A stretch of DNA of 64,000 bases from Pseudomonas sp. Fl4BN1 (lineage in GTDB: Bacteria > Pseudomonadota > Gammaproteobacteria > Pseudomonadales > Pseudomonadaceae), in assembly GCF_009908285.1 (NCBI RefSeq), contig NZ_JAAARM010000028.1, forward strand, positions 22,921 through 86,920, in the 5' to 3' direction. Below, in pieces: positions 17,249 to 25,136 of this stretch. Below the pieces are notes generated by a model. That model was not told where the DNA came from, searched no databases, and worked only from the letters and a program-made list of their open reading frames with translations. Numbering within the stretch: the first letter of the stretch is position 1; every line of letters begins with the position of its first letter. The position numbers and the translations under genes are program-made.

Positions 17249-17809
17249 CTACTTGCTCCGTCCAATCAATTGCAGGAATTCCTGGCGTGTGGTGCTCGAC
17301 TCGCGAAAGGCGCCGAGCATCACCGAGGTATGCATGGTGGAATTCTGTTTCTCGACGCCGCGCATCATCATGCACATGTGCTTGGCCTCGATCACCACCG
17401 CGACGCCTGCGGCCTGGGTTACGGCCTGTACCGCGTCGGCGATTTCCCGGGTGAGATTTTCCTGGATCTGCAGGCGTCTGGCGAACATATCGACAATCCG
17501 CGCGATCTTCGACAGCCCGAGCACCTTGCCGGTAGGAATATAAGCCACATGGGCCTTGCCGATGAAGGGCAGCAGGTGATGTTCGCACAGGGAATACAGC
17601 TCGATGTCGGCGACGATCACCATTTCATCGCTGTCGGAGGCGAACAGTGCACCGTTGACGATGTCCTCCACCGATTGGCTGTAGCCATGACACAGGTACT
17701 GCATGGCCTTGGCCGCGCGCTTGGGCGTGTCGAGCAAACCTTCGCGCTCGGGGTCTTCGCCGAGGCCCTTGAGGATCTCGCGGTAGTGCTGGGGCAGGGA
17801 AAGGCTCAT
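17249..17809 (-). CDS. folE: GTP cyclohydrolase I
   Basis: A 186-residue enzyme that converts GTP to 7,8-dihydroneopterin triphosphate. Zinc and active-site residues are visible in ELYSLCEHHLLPFIGKAHVAYIP and in AKHMCMMMRGVEKQNS. It is the middle gene of folM-folE-folX. Being embedded with the FolX epimerase and FolM reductase suggests it feeds tetrahydromonapterin rather than general folate. In P. putida a folE gene is light-inducible, relevant to the neighbouring LOV/MerR genes. Confidence 0.96.
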   Translation of the reverse strand: MSLSLPQHYREILKGLGEDPEREGLLDTPKRAAKAMQYLCHGYSQSVEDIVNGALFASDSDEMVIVADIELYSLCEHHLLPFIGKAHVAYIPTGKVLGLSKIARIVDMFARRLQIQENLTREIADAVQAVTQAAGVAVVIEAKHMCMMMRGVEKQNSTMHTSVMLGAFRESSTTRQEFLQLIGRSK

Positions 17810-17832
17810 GCAGGGTCCTCGCGGGGGGCGGC

Positions 17833-18543
17833 TTACTTGAGGTGCCGCCCGCCGTTAACGGTCAGGGTGGTGCCGGTGACATAGGGGTTGTCCAGCAGAT
17901 AGCGCAGGCTCTGGTAGATCACTTCGCTGCCGGGTTCGATGCCCAGCGCGGATTTGGCCAGGGCCTTGGCGCGGTATGCCGCGTCGTCGTCGGGGTTGAA
18001 CAATAGCAGGGCCGGAGCGATGCCGTTGACCTTGATTGTCGGGGCGTATTTCGCCGCGAAGGACAAGGTCAGGCTGTCCAGCCCGGCTTTGCTGGCGCAG
18101 TAGGCGATGTGCTTGCTGCTGCCTTTGCGGGTCACGTCGTCGCTGATGTGGATGATGTCTGCCGGGCTCGAACGTTGCAGCAGTTCGGCGCAGTGCAGGT
18201 TGATCAGGTAGGGCGCGAGCATGTGCACGCTGAACATCCGGGTGAAGGCGGCGCTTTCCTGGTCGGGGCTTTCCTCCAGCCACTCCGAGGCGTTGTGGAC
18301 GATGGCCCGCAAACAGTCGGTGTGGTTTTTCACCTCGTTGATCAGGGCCAGGATTGCACCTTCGCTGGAGAGGTCGGCGAACAGCAGCGTCGCGCCTTTG
18401 TCACGCAGGGTTTGCAGGCCGGGGCGTTCGCTGCGGTAGGTGACGATCACCGACTGCCCGTCTTCCAGCAGGCGCAGGGCGCAGTGCAGGCCGACACGCT
18501 GGCTGGCACCCGTGATCAGGATCGGGGCGGTAGAGGTGTTCAT
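17833..18543 (-). CDS. folM: Dihydromonapterin reductase FolM (SDR family)
   Basis: A 236-residue short-chain dehydrogenase. Start ILITGASQRVGLHCALRLLE carries the TGxxxRxG variant typical of pteridine reductase-like FolM, and YCASKAGLDSL supplies the catalytic YxxxK. It reduces dihydromonapterin to tetrahydromonapterin, the cofactor of phenylalanine hydroxylase in Pseudomonas. ATG 18543 is chosen over the upstream frame start at 18570. It is the first gene of the operon. Confidence 0.92.
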   Translation of the reverse strand: MNTSTAPILITGASQRVGLHCALRLLEDGQSVIVTYRSERPGLQTLRDKGATLLFADLSSEGAILALINEVKNHTDCLRAIVHNASEWLEESPDQESAAFTRMFSVHMLAPYLINLHCAELLQRSSPADIIHISDDVTRKGSSKHIAYCASKAGLDSLTLSFAAKYAPTIKVNGIAPALLLFNPDDDAAYRAKALAKSALGIEPGSEVIYQSLRYLLDNPYVTGTTLTVNGGRHLK

Positions 18544-18612
18544 GGAGTGCTCGCGTCGCGGATAGAGCAAAACTATACCAGTGGGTGAGGCCCTGTGCCT
18601 GCTGGTCAGGGC

Positions 18613-18667
18613 TTCGCTGGCAAGTCAGTTCCTGCACGGGGTGTGCCGGAGCCGGCTTGCCGGAGAA
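18613..18667. repeat. REP-type inverted repeat pair (degenerate)
   Basis: Arms TTCGCTGGCAAGTCAGTTCC (from 18613) and GCCGGAGCCGGCTTGCCGG (18645-18663) resemble the REP pairs at 862 and 10099 but are less perfect. It lies between folM and the end of the monooxygenase-like gene. Confidence 0.65.
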
Positions 18668-19237
18668 TCACCGATTCTGCGTCGAGGGCGCCGCGGGTAG
18701 CGGGCGAGCCGGGGTGTTGTTCAGCCAGTTGGCCAGCAGCCGGGTGGACAGTGGAATGAAGAGATAGACCATCAGTGGGGTCAGCGCCAAGGTGCTGACG
18801 AACACCCTGGGCAGCAGGCTCAGGTCGCTGAGCAAAGGGCCGAGGACGAAGTTGAATAGCAGCGACACCGGGAAGAATGCCAGCCAGATGGCCACGGCCT
18901 GCTTCCAGCGCGGTGGCCGCTGTCCGGCGGCACCGAACCAGCCGTCGATGCCACTGACCCGGTGTTCCGAAGGGTGGGCAAACAGGTCGCTGCCCCGGGC
19001 CAGCCAGGCGGTACGCGAGGCGGAGTGTTCCCAGGTGTGCAGGGTGTGTTCGTCGGCGAAGCGGAAGATGATCTGGAATTCGTCATCGTCGGGCGGTGGC
19101 GCAAGGACACCAGAACCCAGGTAGCCGGGAAAGTCGGTGGCCAGTTGTTCGCCTTCGCGCAGCCAGGCGATCAGGTCCTGGTAACGGCCGTCGGCAACGC
19201 GCCGGGCAACCATCAGGGTGACGGGTGAGGTAGACAT
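18668..19237 (-). CDS. Antibiotic biosynthesis monooxygenase (ABM)-domain membrane protein
   Basis: A 189-residue protein. Residues 1-95 form an ABM-like ferredoxin fold (VTLMVARRVADGRYQDLIAWL ... FQIIFRFADEHTLHTWEHS). Residues about 110-175 hold two hydrophobic segments (AVAIWLAFFPVSLLFNFVL and VFVSTLALTPLMVYLFI). This fused form is common in Pseudomonas, but its reaction is unknown. ATG 19237 has GGAG at a good distance. It diverges from the MerR regulator and is a possible target of it. Confidence 0.82.
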   Translation of the reverse strand: MSTSPVTLMVARRVADGRYQDLIAWLREGEQLATDFPGYLGSGVLAPPPDDDEFQIIFRFADEHTLHTWEHSASRTAWLARGSDLFAHPSEHRVSGIDGWFGAAGQRPPRWKQAVAIWLAFFPVSLLFNFVLGPLLSDLSLLPRVFVSTLALTPLMVYLFIPLSTRLLANWLNNTPARPLPAAPSTQNR

Positions 19238-19449
19238 TATGTATCTCCGTAAAACCAATGCGCGGCCTGGGTAAGACCGTCGCTTGACGTGGCACCGGGG
19301 TAGTGGCGCCGCGTCTGATGCAAGCAAGGATTATTCCTGATTGGCGCGTGCGTACCAATGACAGCGGTCGGTTTTTCTCGCGCTTGAAGCATCGGCACCT
19401 GGGGGGAGTAGAATGGTCGCCACTTTGTTTCTCGGTGTTTTCTCCCCAG

Positions 19450-20409
19450 ATGCCCGTCATTACTGAACTTGCCCCTGTCGCTCAGGCCCCTGACCCCGCC
19501 CGTCAGGATGAGTTGTTTCCGATCCGTGAGGTGGCGCGCCTGACCGGTATCAACCCAGTGACCCTGCGGGCCTGGGAACGACGCTATGGTCTGATTCAGC
19601 CGACACGCACCGAAAGCGGGCATCGCCTGTACTCCATGCACGATGTTGAGGCAGTGCGAGAGATCCTCGGCTGGATCGAACGCGGTGTGGCGGTGAGCAA
19701 GGTCGGCAAGATCATGGCCAAGAGCCGGGCCGCCCAGGCTCAGGTCAGGGCCCCGGTGGATGATGGCCTGCAAGGTGAATACGGCCAGTGGCGTGATCAG
19801 TTGAAACTGGCGGTGAGCGCTTTCGATGAGCAGCAACTGGAGCGCCTCTACGGGCAGATATTTTCCAGCTATGCCTTGCCTGTGGTGTTCCAGGACATCT
19901 TCCTGCCGTTCTGGAGGCAACTGCTGCAGGATCAGAACACCTTTGGCCAGACCAGCGAATGGTTGTTCCTGGACAGTTTTCTAAGGGCGCGGATCACCCA
20001 GCGGCTGTTGTTGCAGCGGACCACCCAGAGCCGGCAGTTACTGCTGACGGCGCTCAACCAGCAGTGTCGCGAGCTGGAGTTGCTGGTGACGGCGCTGATG
20101 CTCGGGCATGACCAACTCGGTGTGCGCCTGCTGGGGCCGGGAGCGCCGCTGGATGAGCTGACCCTGGTCTGTGAAAAGCTCAAGCCGGTCGCCCTCGTGG
20201 TGTTTTCCAATCACGCCCCGACGGCTGAGTTGCCCAAGCGTCTCAAGCGTCTGGCGCTAACCCTGGATTGTCCGTTGATGCTCGCCGGCAGTGCGGCGGA
20301 TTTGGCTCAGGACAGTCTTGTCGGTTCGCCGGTGGCCTGCCTGGGTAACGAGGGGCGTTTGATGCAGCAACGCCTGCGGCAGTTTCTCAGCGGTGGCCTG
20401 GATACTTGA
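19450..20409 (+). CDS. MerR-family regulator, class II LitR/PplR-like (B12 motifs absent)
   Basis: A 319-residue protein with a MerR winged helix (FPIREVARLTGINPVTLRAW ... SGHRLYSMHDVEAV, about residues 24-75) and a C-terminal part that aligns with the B12-binding half of LitR/CarH regulators. The B12 signatures are lost: the helix that should end in EH reads QTSEW, and the ExHxxG stretch reads ELELLVTAL. That fits class II LitR proteins (PplR in P. putida), which act with LOV photoreceptors instead of B12. A LOV gene lies 0.7 kb downstream, convergent. The start is ATG 19450, because upstream frame is poorly conserved. Confidence 0.85.
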   Translation: MPVITELAPVAQAPDPARQDELFPIREVARLTGINPVTLRAWERRYGLIQPTRTESGHRLYSMHDVEAVREILGWIERGVAVSKVGKIMAKSRAAQAQVRAPVDDGLQGEYGQWRDQLKLAVSAFDEQQLERLYGQIFSSYALPVVFQDIFLPFWRQLLQDQNTFGQTSEWLFLDSFLRARITQRLLLQRTTQSRQLLLTALNQQCRELELLVTALMLGHDQLGVRLLGPGAPLDELTLVCEKLKPVALVVFSNHAPTAELPKRLKRLALTLDCPLMLAGSAADLAQDSLVGSPVACLGNEGRLMQQRLRQFLSGGLDT

Positions 20410-20433
20410 AGCCACTGGAACGTGGCTTCAAGT
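20404..20433. terminator. Hairpin between convergent merR and PilZ-like genes
   Basis: A perfect 12-base stem ACTTGAAGCCAC (20404-20415)/GTGGCTTCAAGT (20422-20433) with a 6-base loop spans the merR stop and lies at the end of the minus-strand gene. There is no strong T-run, but the position suits bidirectional termination. Confidence 0.65.
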
Positions 20434-21033
20434 GTGCAAGGCGGGGTGCGTGTGGCGGTGCTGCTGGAGGATGAACTGGCGCAGGCGCTCGGTTTCCTCC
20501 TCATCACTCTGATCCAGGCGATAGGCGTAGAAACCCGCTTCGGTCTGACGTTCGAAGCGCCCATGCAGGGCAATCCGCTCATACCCCGAAGGGCTGAACC
20601 AGAGGCCGAACTGCTTCGGTGGCCGGGTACGGTTGCGGATCTCCAGCAACACCCCTTTGAACGATACTTCACGTACCCACAGGCGCCCGGGCTGGCCCTT
20701 GACGTTCTCCAGCGCCACTGGTTCCTCCAGCGCCAGGCGCCAGGGCCGGACCATGGGCCCGTCCTCGAAGATGCTCGGCACCCCCAGGCGCAGATGCAGG
20801 GCATGGAACTCATCTTCCACCAGCTGCAGCGGGAACGTCATCTGCTGATTGTCGAAATGCGCCTGGAGCGTGACCTTCTCGCTGGCCGCCAGCCGGGTCA
20901 ACAGATCACGGATCTGCGAGCCGCCATTGACCAGCAGGCTCGATGTGGCATCGCGCACATTGAGCTGCGGGTTGTGCTGCATGGTCTGGATGAAGTCCAG
21001 TTCATCCTGAGTGAGGAGGGTGTCACGCTGCAT
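20428..21033 (-). CDS. PilZ-like domain protein
   Basis: About 201 residues. The N-terminal half resembles a YcgR-N-like sensor part (SSLLVNGGSQIRDLLTRLAASEKVTLQAHF). The C-terminal half has PGRLWVREVSFKGVLLEI, similar to the D/NxSxxG strand of PilZ c-di-GMP domains, although the RxxxR element is not clear. ATG 21033 is preferred; a TTG at 21060 would extend it. It lies 54 bases after the LOV gene on the same strand and may be its operon partner. Confidence 0.65.
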   Translation of the reverse strand: MQRDTLLTQDELDFIQTMQHNPQLNVRDATSSLLVNGGSQIRDLLTRLAASEKVTLQAHFDNQQMTFPLQLVEDEFHALHLRLGVPSIFEDGPMVRPWRLALEEPVALENVKGQPGRLWVREVSFKGVLLEIRNRTRPPKQFGLWFSPSGYERIALHGRFERQTEAGFYAYRLDQSDEEETERLRQFILQQHRHTHPALHT

Positions 21034-21087
21034 GATGTTGCTCGAGGGGTGGGAAGACAAATCGGCGGGGAGTATCCCTACAGACCA

Positions 21088-21561
21088 TTAAACCTGTGAC
21101 TTGTTAGAGCCGTTGGTCGCCTTGAGAGCGGCCAGTTCGGCCTGCACGTCGGCCAGCTGTTGTTCGATCTGGAGCAGACGTTGCTGGGCCTTGATCTGGA
21201 TGCTGACGTCTTTTTGCACACCAATGAAATAGGTCAGTTGATCACTGTCGTTGAACACCGGGGTGATCGACAGCTCGTTCCAGAAGTGGCTGCCATCCTT
21301 GCGGTAGTTGCGCAGCACTTCACGGCACGGCTGGCCTTGGCTCAGGGCCAGGCGAATTCTTTCCAGCCCCGGCTGGTCACGGTCCCCGGACTGCAGGAAG
21401 CGGCAGTCCTGGTATAGCACGTCGTCGGCGCTGTAGCCGGTCAGTCGCTCGAAAGCCGGGTTGACGTAAATCACGATGTTGTCTTCGCCTTCCTGTTCGG
21501 CGACCACAATCCCGTCGTTGGAGGCGTTGATCATCCGTTGCAGCAGATGAGCGTTGATCAT
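21088..21561 (-). CDS. Short LOV blue-light photoreceptor (PpSB1-LOV type)
   Basis: A 157-residue protein made of one PAS/LOV core plus a C-terminal helix, without a fused output domain. The flavin-adduct motif is DCRFLQSGDRD with the reactive cysteine at residue 53, the same position as in P. putida PpSB1-LOV. IYVNPAFERLTGYSADDVLY and FWNELSITPVFN ... QLTYFIGVQKDVS complete the LOV fold. The C-terminal coiled-coil-like helix (QQRLLQIEQQLADVQAELA) should dimerise it. It is encoded next to a class II LitR-like MerR, the arrangement known for PplR/PpSB-LOV pairs that control light-induced genes. Confidence 0.88.
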   Translation of the reverse strand: MINAHLLQRMINASNDGIVVAEQEGEDNIVIYVNPAFERLTGYSADDVLYQDCRFLQSGDRDQPGLERIRLALSQGQPCREVLRNYRKDGSHFWNELSITPVFNDSDQLTYFIGVQKDVSIQIKAQQRLLQIEQQLADVQAELAALKATNGSNKSQV

Positions 21562-21715
21562 CCTGAAGTTCCGCTATCGATCAGCAAGTGCTGGATTCTA
21601 AGGCATGTTGGCACGCTGTCCACCGGCGCTTTTCAGGGCCCGCAGCAGCAGAAACGGGATTTTACTCCGTAGCTGTTAATATCCCAGTCTTTTAGTCAGC
21701 TTCAGGAACAGATTG

Positions 21716-22171
21716 ATGAAAGTCGCCATCCTTTCCGGCTCGGTATACGGCACGGCTGAAGAAGTCGCCCGGCACGCCGCCAAGCTCCTCAACGCCGCAG
21801 GTTTCGAGGCCTGGCACAACCCGCGGGCAACCCTGGTCGACGTCCAGGACTTTGCTCCGCAGGCGCTGCTGGCGGTGACCTCGACCACCGGCATGGGCGA
21901 GCTTCCGGATAACCTGCTGCCTTTGTATTCGACCATTCGCGATCAATTGCCGGCCGCCTGGCGCGGTTTGCCGGGGGCGGTGATCGGTCTTGGGGATTCC
22001 AGTTACGGCGATACCTTCTGCGGCGGTGGCGAGCAGCTGCGTGAACTGTTCGCCGAGCTGGGGGTGCAGGAAGTGCTGCCGATGCTGCGCCTGGACGCCA
22101 GCGAAAGCGTGACCCCGGAAACCGACGCCGAGCCTTGGCTGGCCGAGCTGATCAGCGCCCTGCGGGGCTGA
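21716..22171 (+). CDS. MioC-like flavodoxin
   Basis: A 151-residue FMN protein. The phosphate-binding loop is LSGSVYGTAEEVARHAA (residues 6-22); further flavodoxin blocks are TSTTGMGELPDN and VIGLGDSSYGDTFCGGGEQL. The length and loop match the short-chain MioC group. It probably acts as an electron carrier, partner unknown. ATG 21716 follows CAGGAA; a TTG one codon upstream is in frame. Its end overlaps the convergent LysR gene by 20 bases. Confidence 0.88.
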   Translation: MKVAILSGSVYGTAEEVARHAAKLLNAAGFEAWHNPRATLVDVQDFAPQALLAVTSTTGMGELPDNLLPLYSTIRDQLPAAWRGLPGAVIGLGDSSYGDTFCGGGEQLRELFAELGVQEVLPMLRLDASESVTPETDAEPWLAELISALRG

Positions 22172-23048
22172 CCGGCTGCTCCCGTAGCAGCGCCAGCCAG
22201 GCTTGCGCTGCCTTGGACAGATAGGCGCCCTGGCGCCAGATGAAGGCGATGTCCCAGCGCAGGTAATCCGGCGCCTTCAGCGTCAGGCGCACCACCCCCG
22301 GCCGCACCAGGCCGCGGGCCACCACACTGGGCAGCAACACCACGCCCTGGCCGGCGGCCACCAGTGCCGCGAGAAAGTCCGCCTGACCGCTGCGTCCGCT
22401 TTCCTTGGGGGTAAAGCCCGCCTGCTGGCAGGCCTGGAGCAGACGGTCATTGAGCACAAAACTGCGTTGATACAAGAGGAAGGGCGTATCCGCCAGTTCC
22501 TCCAGGCGCACCTGGGCGTTCATCGCCAGGGGATGATCGGCGGGCAGCAAGGCATCCAGCGGTTCATCACAGAAAGGCTGATAGGCAAACGCCGGGTCCT
22601 TGGGGGTCAGGCTGCCCCCCAGTTCCAGTTCGCCACTACGTACCGCCTGCTCGATATTCAGGCTACCGCCTTCGAGCAATTGCACCTGGATGTTCGGATA
22701 GCGTCGTCGGTATTCGGCAAAGCGGCTGGCGAACAGCGCGTCACTGCCCAGCAGCGGCAGGCCCAGGCGTAGCTCACCCCGGGCCAATTGGCTCAAGTCA
22801 TCCAGTTCGCTGAGCAGTTCGTTGCGCAGGCGCAGCATGCCCTCGGCCCGTTGCAGCACCACGCTGCCGGTGGCAGTGAGGTGGATGTGCGAGCCCTGGC
22901 GTTCCAGCAGGGGCGTGCCGAGGCTCTGTTCCAGCTGGGCGATCTGTTTGCTGACTGCCGACTGGCTGATGTGCAGGGTTTTGGCCGCCTGGGTGAAGCC
23001 GCCCTGGCGGATCACCTCGACGAAGCTGCGCAGTTGTTTGAAATCCAT
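22152..23048 (-). CDS. LysR-family regulator of the divergent lrgAB-like genes
   Basis: A 298-residue LTTR. Its N-terminal HTH is MDFKQLRSFVEVIRQGGFTQAAKTLHISQSAVSKQ (short pieces of which define the family) and the ligand-binding domain extends from about residue 90. ATG 23048 starts at the canonical MDFKQLR. It diverges from the CidA/LrgA-LrgB pair, the usual arrangement for CidR-like control. Overlapping palindromes lie between the genes (23057-23078). Confidence 0.9.
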   Translation of the reverse strand: MDFKQLRSFVEVIRQGGFTQAAKTLHISQSAVSKQIAQLEQSLGTPLLERQGSHIHLTATGSVVLQRAEGMLRLRNELLSELDDLSQLARGELRLGLPLLGSDALFASRFAEYRRRYPNIQVQLLEGGSLNIEQAVRSGELELGGSLTPKDPAFAYQPFCDEPLDALLPADHPLAMNAQVRLEELADTPFLLYQRSFVLNDRLLQACQQAGFTPKESGRSGQADFLAALVAAGQGVVLLPSVVARGLVRPGVVRLTLKAPDYLRWDIAFIWRQGAYLSKAAQAWLALLREQPVSPAGR

Positions 23049-23056
23049 GATCGGAA

Positions 23057-23078
23057 TTCCAGATTGGAATGGTTCCAA
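23057..23078. promoter_or_regulatory. LysR-type operator, two overlapping palindromes
   Basis: TTCCAGATTGGAA (23057-23069) is a T-N11-A LysR box with perfect 5-base arms. It overlaps TTGGAATGGTTCCAA (23064-23078), a perfect 6-base-arm repeat with a 3-base centre. They sit 9-30 bases upstream of the LysR start and about 70 bases upstream of the lrgA-like start, suiting autoregulation plus activation of the divergent genes. Confidence 0.7.
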
Positions 23079-23146
23079 GTCTAACAATTCGCTTTGGTGA
23101 TGATGGGGCTTTTCATAAAATAGGTCCCTGAGAGGACTGAATCATC

Positions 23147-23533
23147 ATGAACATTGCCACCTGCAAACGCCTGGGCCGCCTGATCCTTGAACTGGCGGTA
23201 CTGCTGGCGATCTATTTTCTCGGCTGCCAACTGGCCGCCTGGTTGCCCTGGCCGATTCCCGGTGGGGTAGTCGGCCTGGCGCTGTTGCTGCTGGCCTTTG
23301 CCCTGGGCTGGGTCAAGCCGGCGGCGCTGCAACTGGGCGCCGGCCTGCTGATGGCGGAGATGCTGCTGTTCTTCATCCCGGCGTTGATGAGCCTGCTGGA
23401 CTACGGCGGCTTGTTACGCCAGGAAGGCGGGCGGATTTTGCTGGTGATCGGTATCAGCACCTTGTTGGTGATGCTGGTGACCGCGCTGACCGTGGAGTGG
23501 GTGTGCCGCTGGAGGATGCGCCATGAAGCTTGA
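23147..23533 (+). CDS. CidA/LrgA family holin-like protein
   Basis: A 128-residue inner-membrane protein with four hydrophobic segments. The family motif YFLGCQLAAWLPWPIPGGVVGLALLLLA occupies residues 22-50. CidA/LrgA proteins work with a CidB/LrgB partner in control of murein hydrolases, or in transport of small organic acids by more recent views. The stop overlaps the lrgB-like start by 11 bases, indicating coupled translation. Confidence 0.9.
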   Translation: MNIATCKRLGRLILELAVLLAIYFLGCQLAAWLPWPIPGGVVGLALLLLAFALGWVKPAALQLGAGLLMAEMLLFFIPALMSLLDYGGLLRQEGGRILLVIGISTLLVMLVTALTVEWVCRWRMRHEA

Positions 23534-24209
23534 ACTGATGCCGATGTTCTGGCTGGCCCTGACCCTGGCTGCGTACCTGTTCAGCCGCTGGATCTACCGG
23601 CGCACCGGACGTTACCTGCTGTCGCCGCTGATCCTGGTGCCGGCCCTGTTGTTGGCGATTGCCGTGCCGTTGCACACCGCCTATGCCGAGTACGCCGCCA
23701 ATACTCACTGGCTAATGCTGGTTCTGGGGCCGGTAACCGTGGCCTTTGCCATTCCCATCTGGCAGCAGCGGCAGTTGTTGATGCGCCACTGGTCGGCATT
23801 GTTGCTGGGCATGCTGGCGGGTAGCGCAGCGTCCATCGGCAGTTCCTTCGGCCTGGCCAAGGCCCTGGCCCTGGACAGCTCGGTGGCCCTGTCGCTGGTG
23901 CCGCGCTCCATCACCACGCCTTTCGCCATGCCGCTGGCCCATGACCTGGGGGGTGTCCCCGAGTTGACTGCGGTGTTCGTGATGTTCACCGGGGTGTTCG
24001 GCGCGATGCTCGGTGGCGTGCTGCTGCGCTGGCTGCCTTTGCGCAGTGCCCTGGCGCGGGGGGCGTTGTTCGGCGTCGGTGCCCATGGCGCCGGGGTCAG
24101 CCGGGCCCATGAAGTGGGCGGTGAAGAAGGCTCGGTGGCGGGCCTGGTGATGGTCCTCACCGGGCTCCTGAATCTGTTTGCCGCGCCTTTGCTGGCGTCG
24201 GTACTTTGA
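23523..24209 (+). CDS. LrgB/CidB family membrane protein
   Basis: A 228-residue multi-pass protein with the LrgB signature ALDSSVALSLVPRSITTPFAMPLAHDLGG (about residues 115-143) and GAHGAGVSRAHEVGGEEGSVAGL near the end. It is the partner of the overlapping LrgA-like protein and completes a two-gene operon divergent from a LysR regulator. Confidence 0.92.
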   Translation: MKLELMPMFWLALTLAAYLFSRWIYRRTGRYLLSPLILVPALLLAIAVPLHTAYAEYAANTHWLMLVLGPVTVAFAIPIWQQRQLLMRHWSALLLGMLAGSAASIGSSFGLAKALALDSSVALSLVPRSITTPFAMPLAHDLGGVPELTAVFVMFTGVFGAMLGGVLLRWLPLRSALARGALFGVGAHGAGVSRAHEVGGEEGSVAGLVMVLTGLLNLFAAPLLASVL

Positions 24210-24353
24210 CGTAAACCCGCGCGCCAGAGCCCGGTTCCGGGCTGACCCGTTCGGTCATCAAGCTGGCTGCCAATGCAACGTCGCCCGGGGCGCAGTCTGT
24301 CTAGACTCTGAAGGTCCTCTTAGCCAATAAGAACCATCACCGAGGTCTTTGTC

Positions 24354-25136
24354 GTGAGCCTAGCCCCCGTTCAATCGACACCGAGTTTAAAAAACCAGGT
24401 CAGCGCCACTGAGTGGCAAACCCGCCTGGACCTGGCTGCCTGTTATCGCCTGGTGGCGATGCATGGCTGGGACGATCTGATCTTCACCCATATTTCCGCC
24501 AAGGTGCCAGGCACCGAAGATTTCCTGATCAACCCGTTCGGCATGATGTTTCACGAGATCACCGCCTCCAGCCTGGTGAAGGTCGATCAGGCCGGTAACA
24601 AGTTGATGGACAGCCCCTACGAGATCAACCCGGCCGGCTACACGATTCACAGTGCCGTGCACGCGGTGCGTCACGATGTGTCCTGTGTGCTGCACACCCA
24701 CACCGCCGCCGGGGTCGCGGTATCGGCACAGAAGCAAGGCGTGTTACCCATCAGTCAGCAGTCGCTGTTCGTGCTTTCGAGCCTGGGCTATCACCCCTAT
24801 GAAGGCGTGGCCCTGAACCCCGAGGAAAAGCTGCGGCTACAGGCCGACCTGGGGGCCAACAGCTTTCTGATGTTGCACAACCACGGCTTGCTCACGTGTG
24901 GCGCGAGCATCGCCGATACCTTTCTGATGATGTTCATCTTCCAGCGCACCTGTGAGATCCAGGTACTGGCGCAGAACGGCGGTGCCGAGCTGATTGCCAT
25001 TCCCACGCCGATCCTGGCCGGGGCCAAGGCGATGATTGCCGGAGTCACCCGCAGTGCCCAGGGTATGGGCGGCGTATTGGCTTGGCCGGCCCTGCTGCGC
25101 AAACTCGATCAACTCGACCCGGGTTATAAACTCTGA
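24354..25136 (+). CDS. Class II aldolase/adducin family protein
   Basis: A 260-residue zinc enzyme-like protein. The metal ligands are visible as HTHTAAG and LMLHNHGLLTCG, and the fold begins with LAACYRLVAMHGWDDLIFTHISAKVPG. GTG start at 24354 with CGAGGT upstream. The long variable family includes aldolases, epimerases and decarboxylase-like proteins, so the substrate cannot be named. The stop overlaps the start of the hydrolase gene (TGATG), indicating a shared pathway with the hydrolase and, possibly, the SDR enzyme downstream. Confidence 0.88.
   Translation: MSLAPVQSTPSLKNQVSATEWQTRLDLAACYRLVAMHGWDDLIFTHISAKVPGTEDFLINPFGMMFHEITASSLVKVDQAGNKLMDSPYEINPAGYTIHSAVHAVRHDVSCVLHTHTAAGVAVSAQKQGVLPISQQSLFVLSSLGYHPYEGVALNPEEKLRLQADLGANSFLMLHNHGLLTCGASIADTFLMMFIFQRTCEIQVLAQNGGAELIAIPTPILAGAKAMIAGVTRSAQGMGGVLAWPALLRKLDQLDPGYKL

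Noticed and set aside
10535..21600. PplR-type direct repeat TRTACA-N12-TGTAYA near folM, merR or the LOV gene
   Set aside because: None found by eye in the divergent gaps at 18544-18612, 19238-19449 or 21562-21715.
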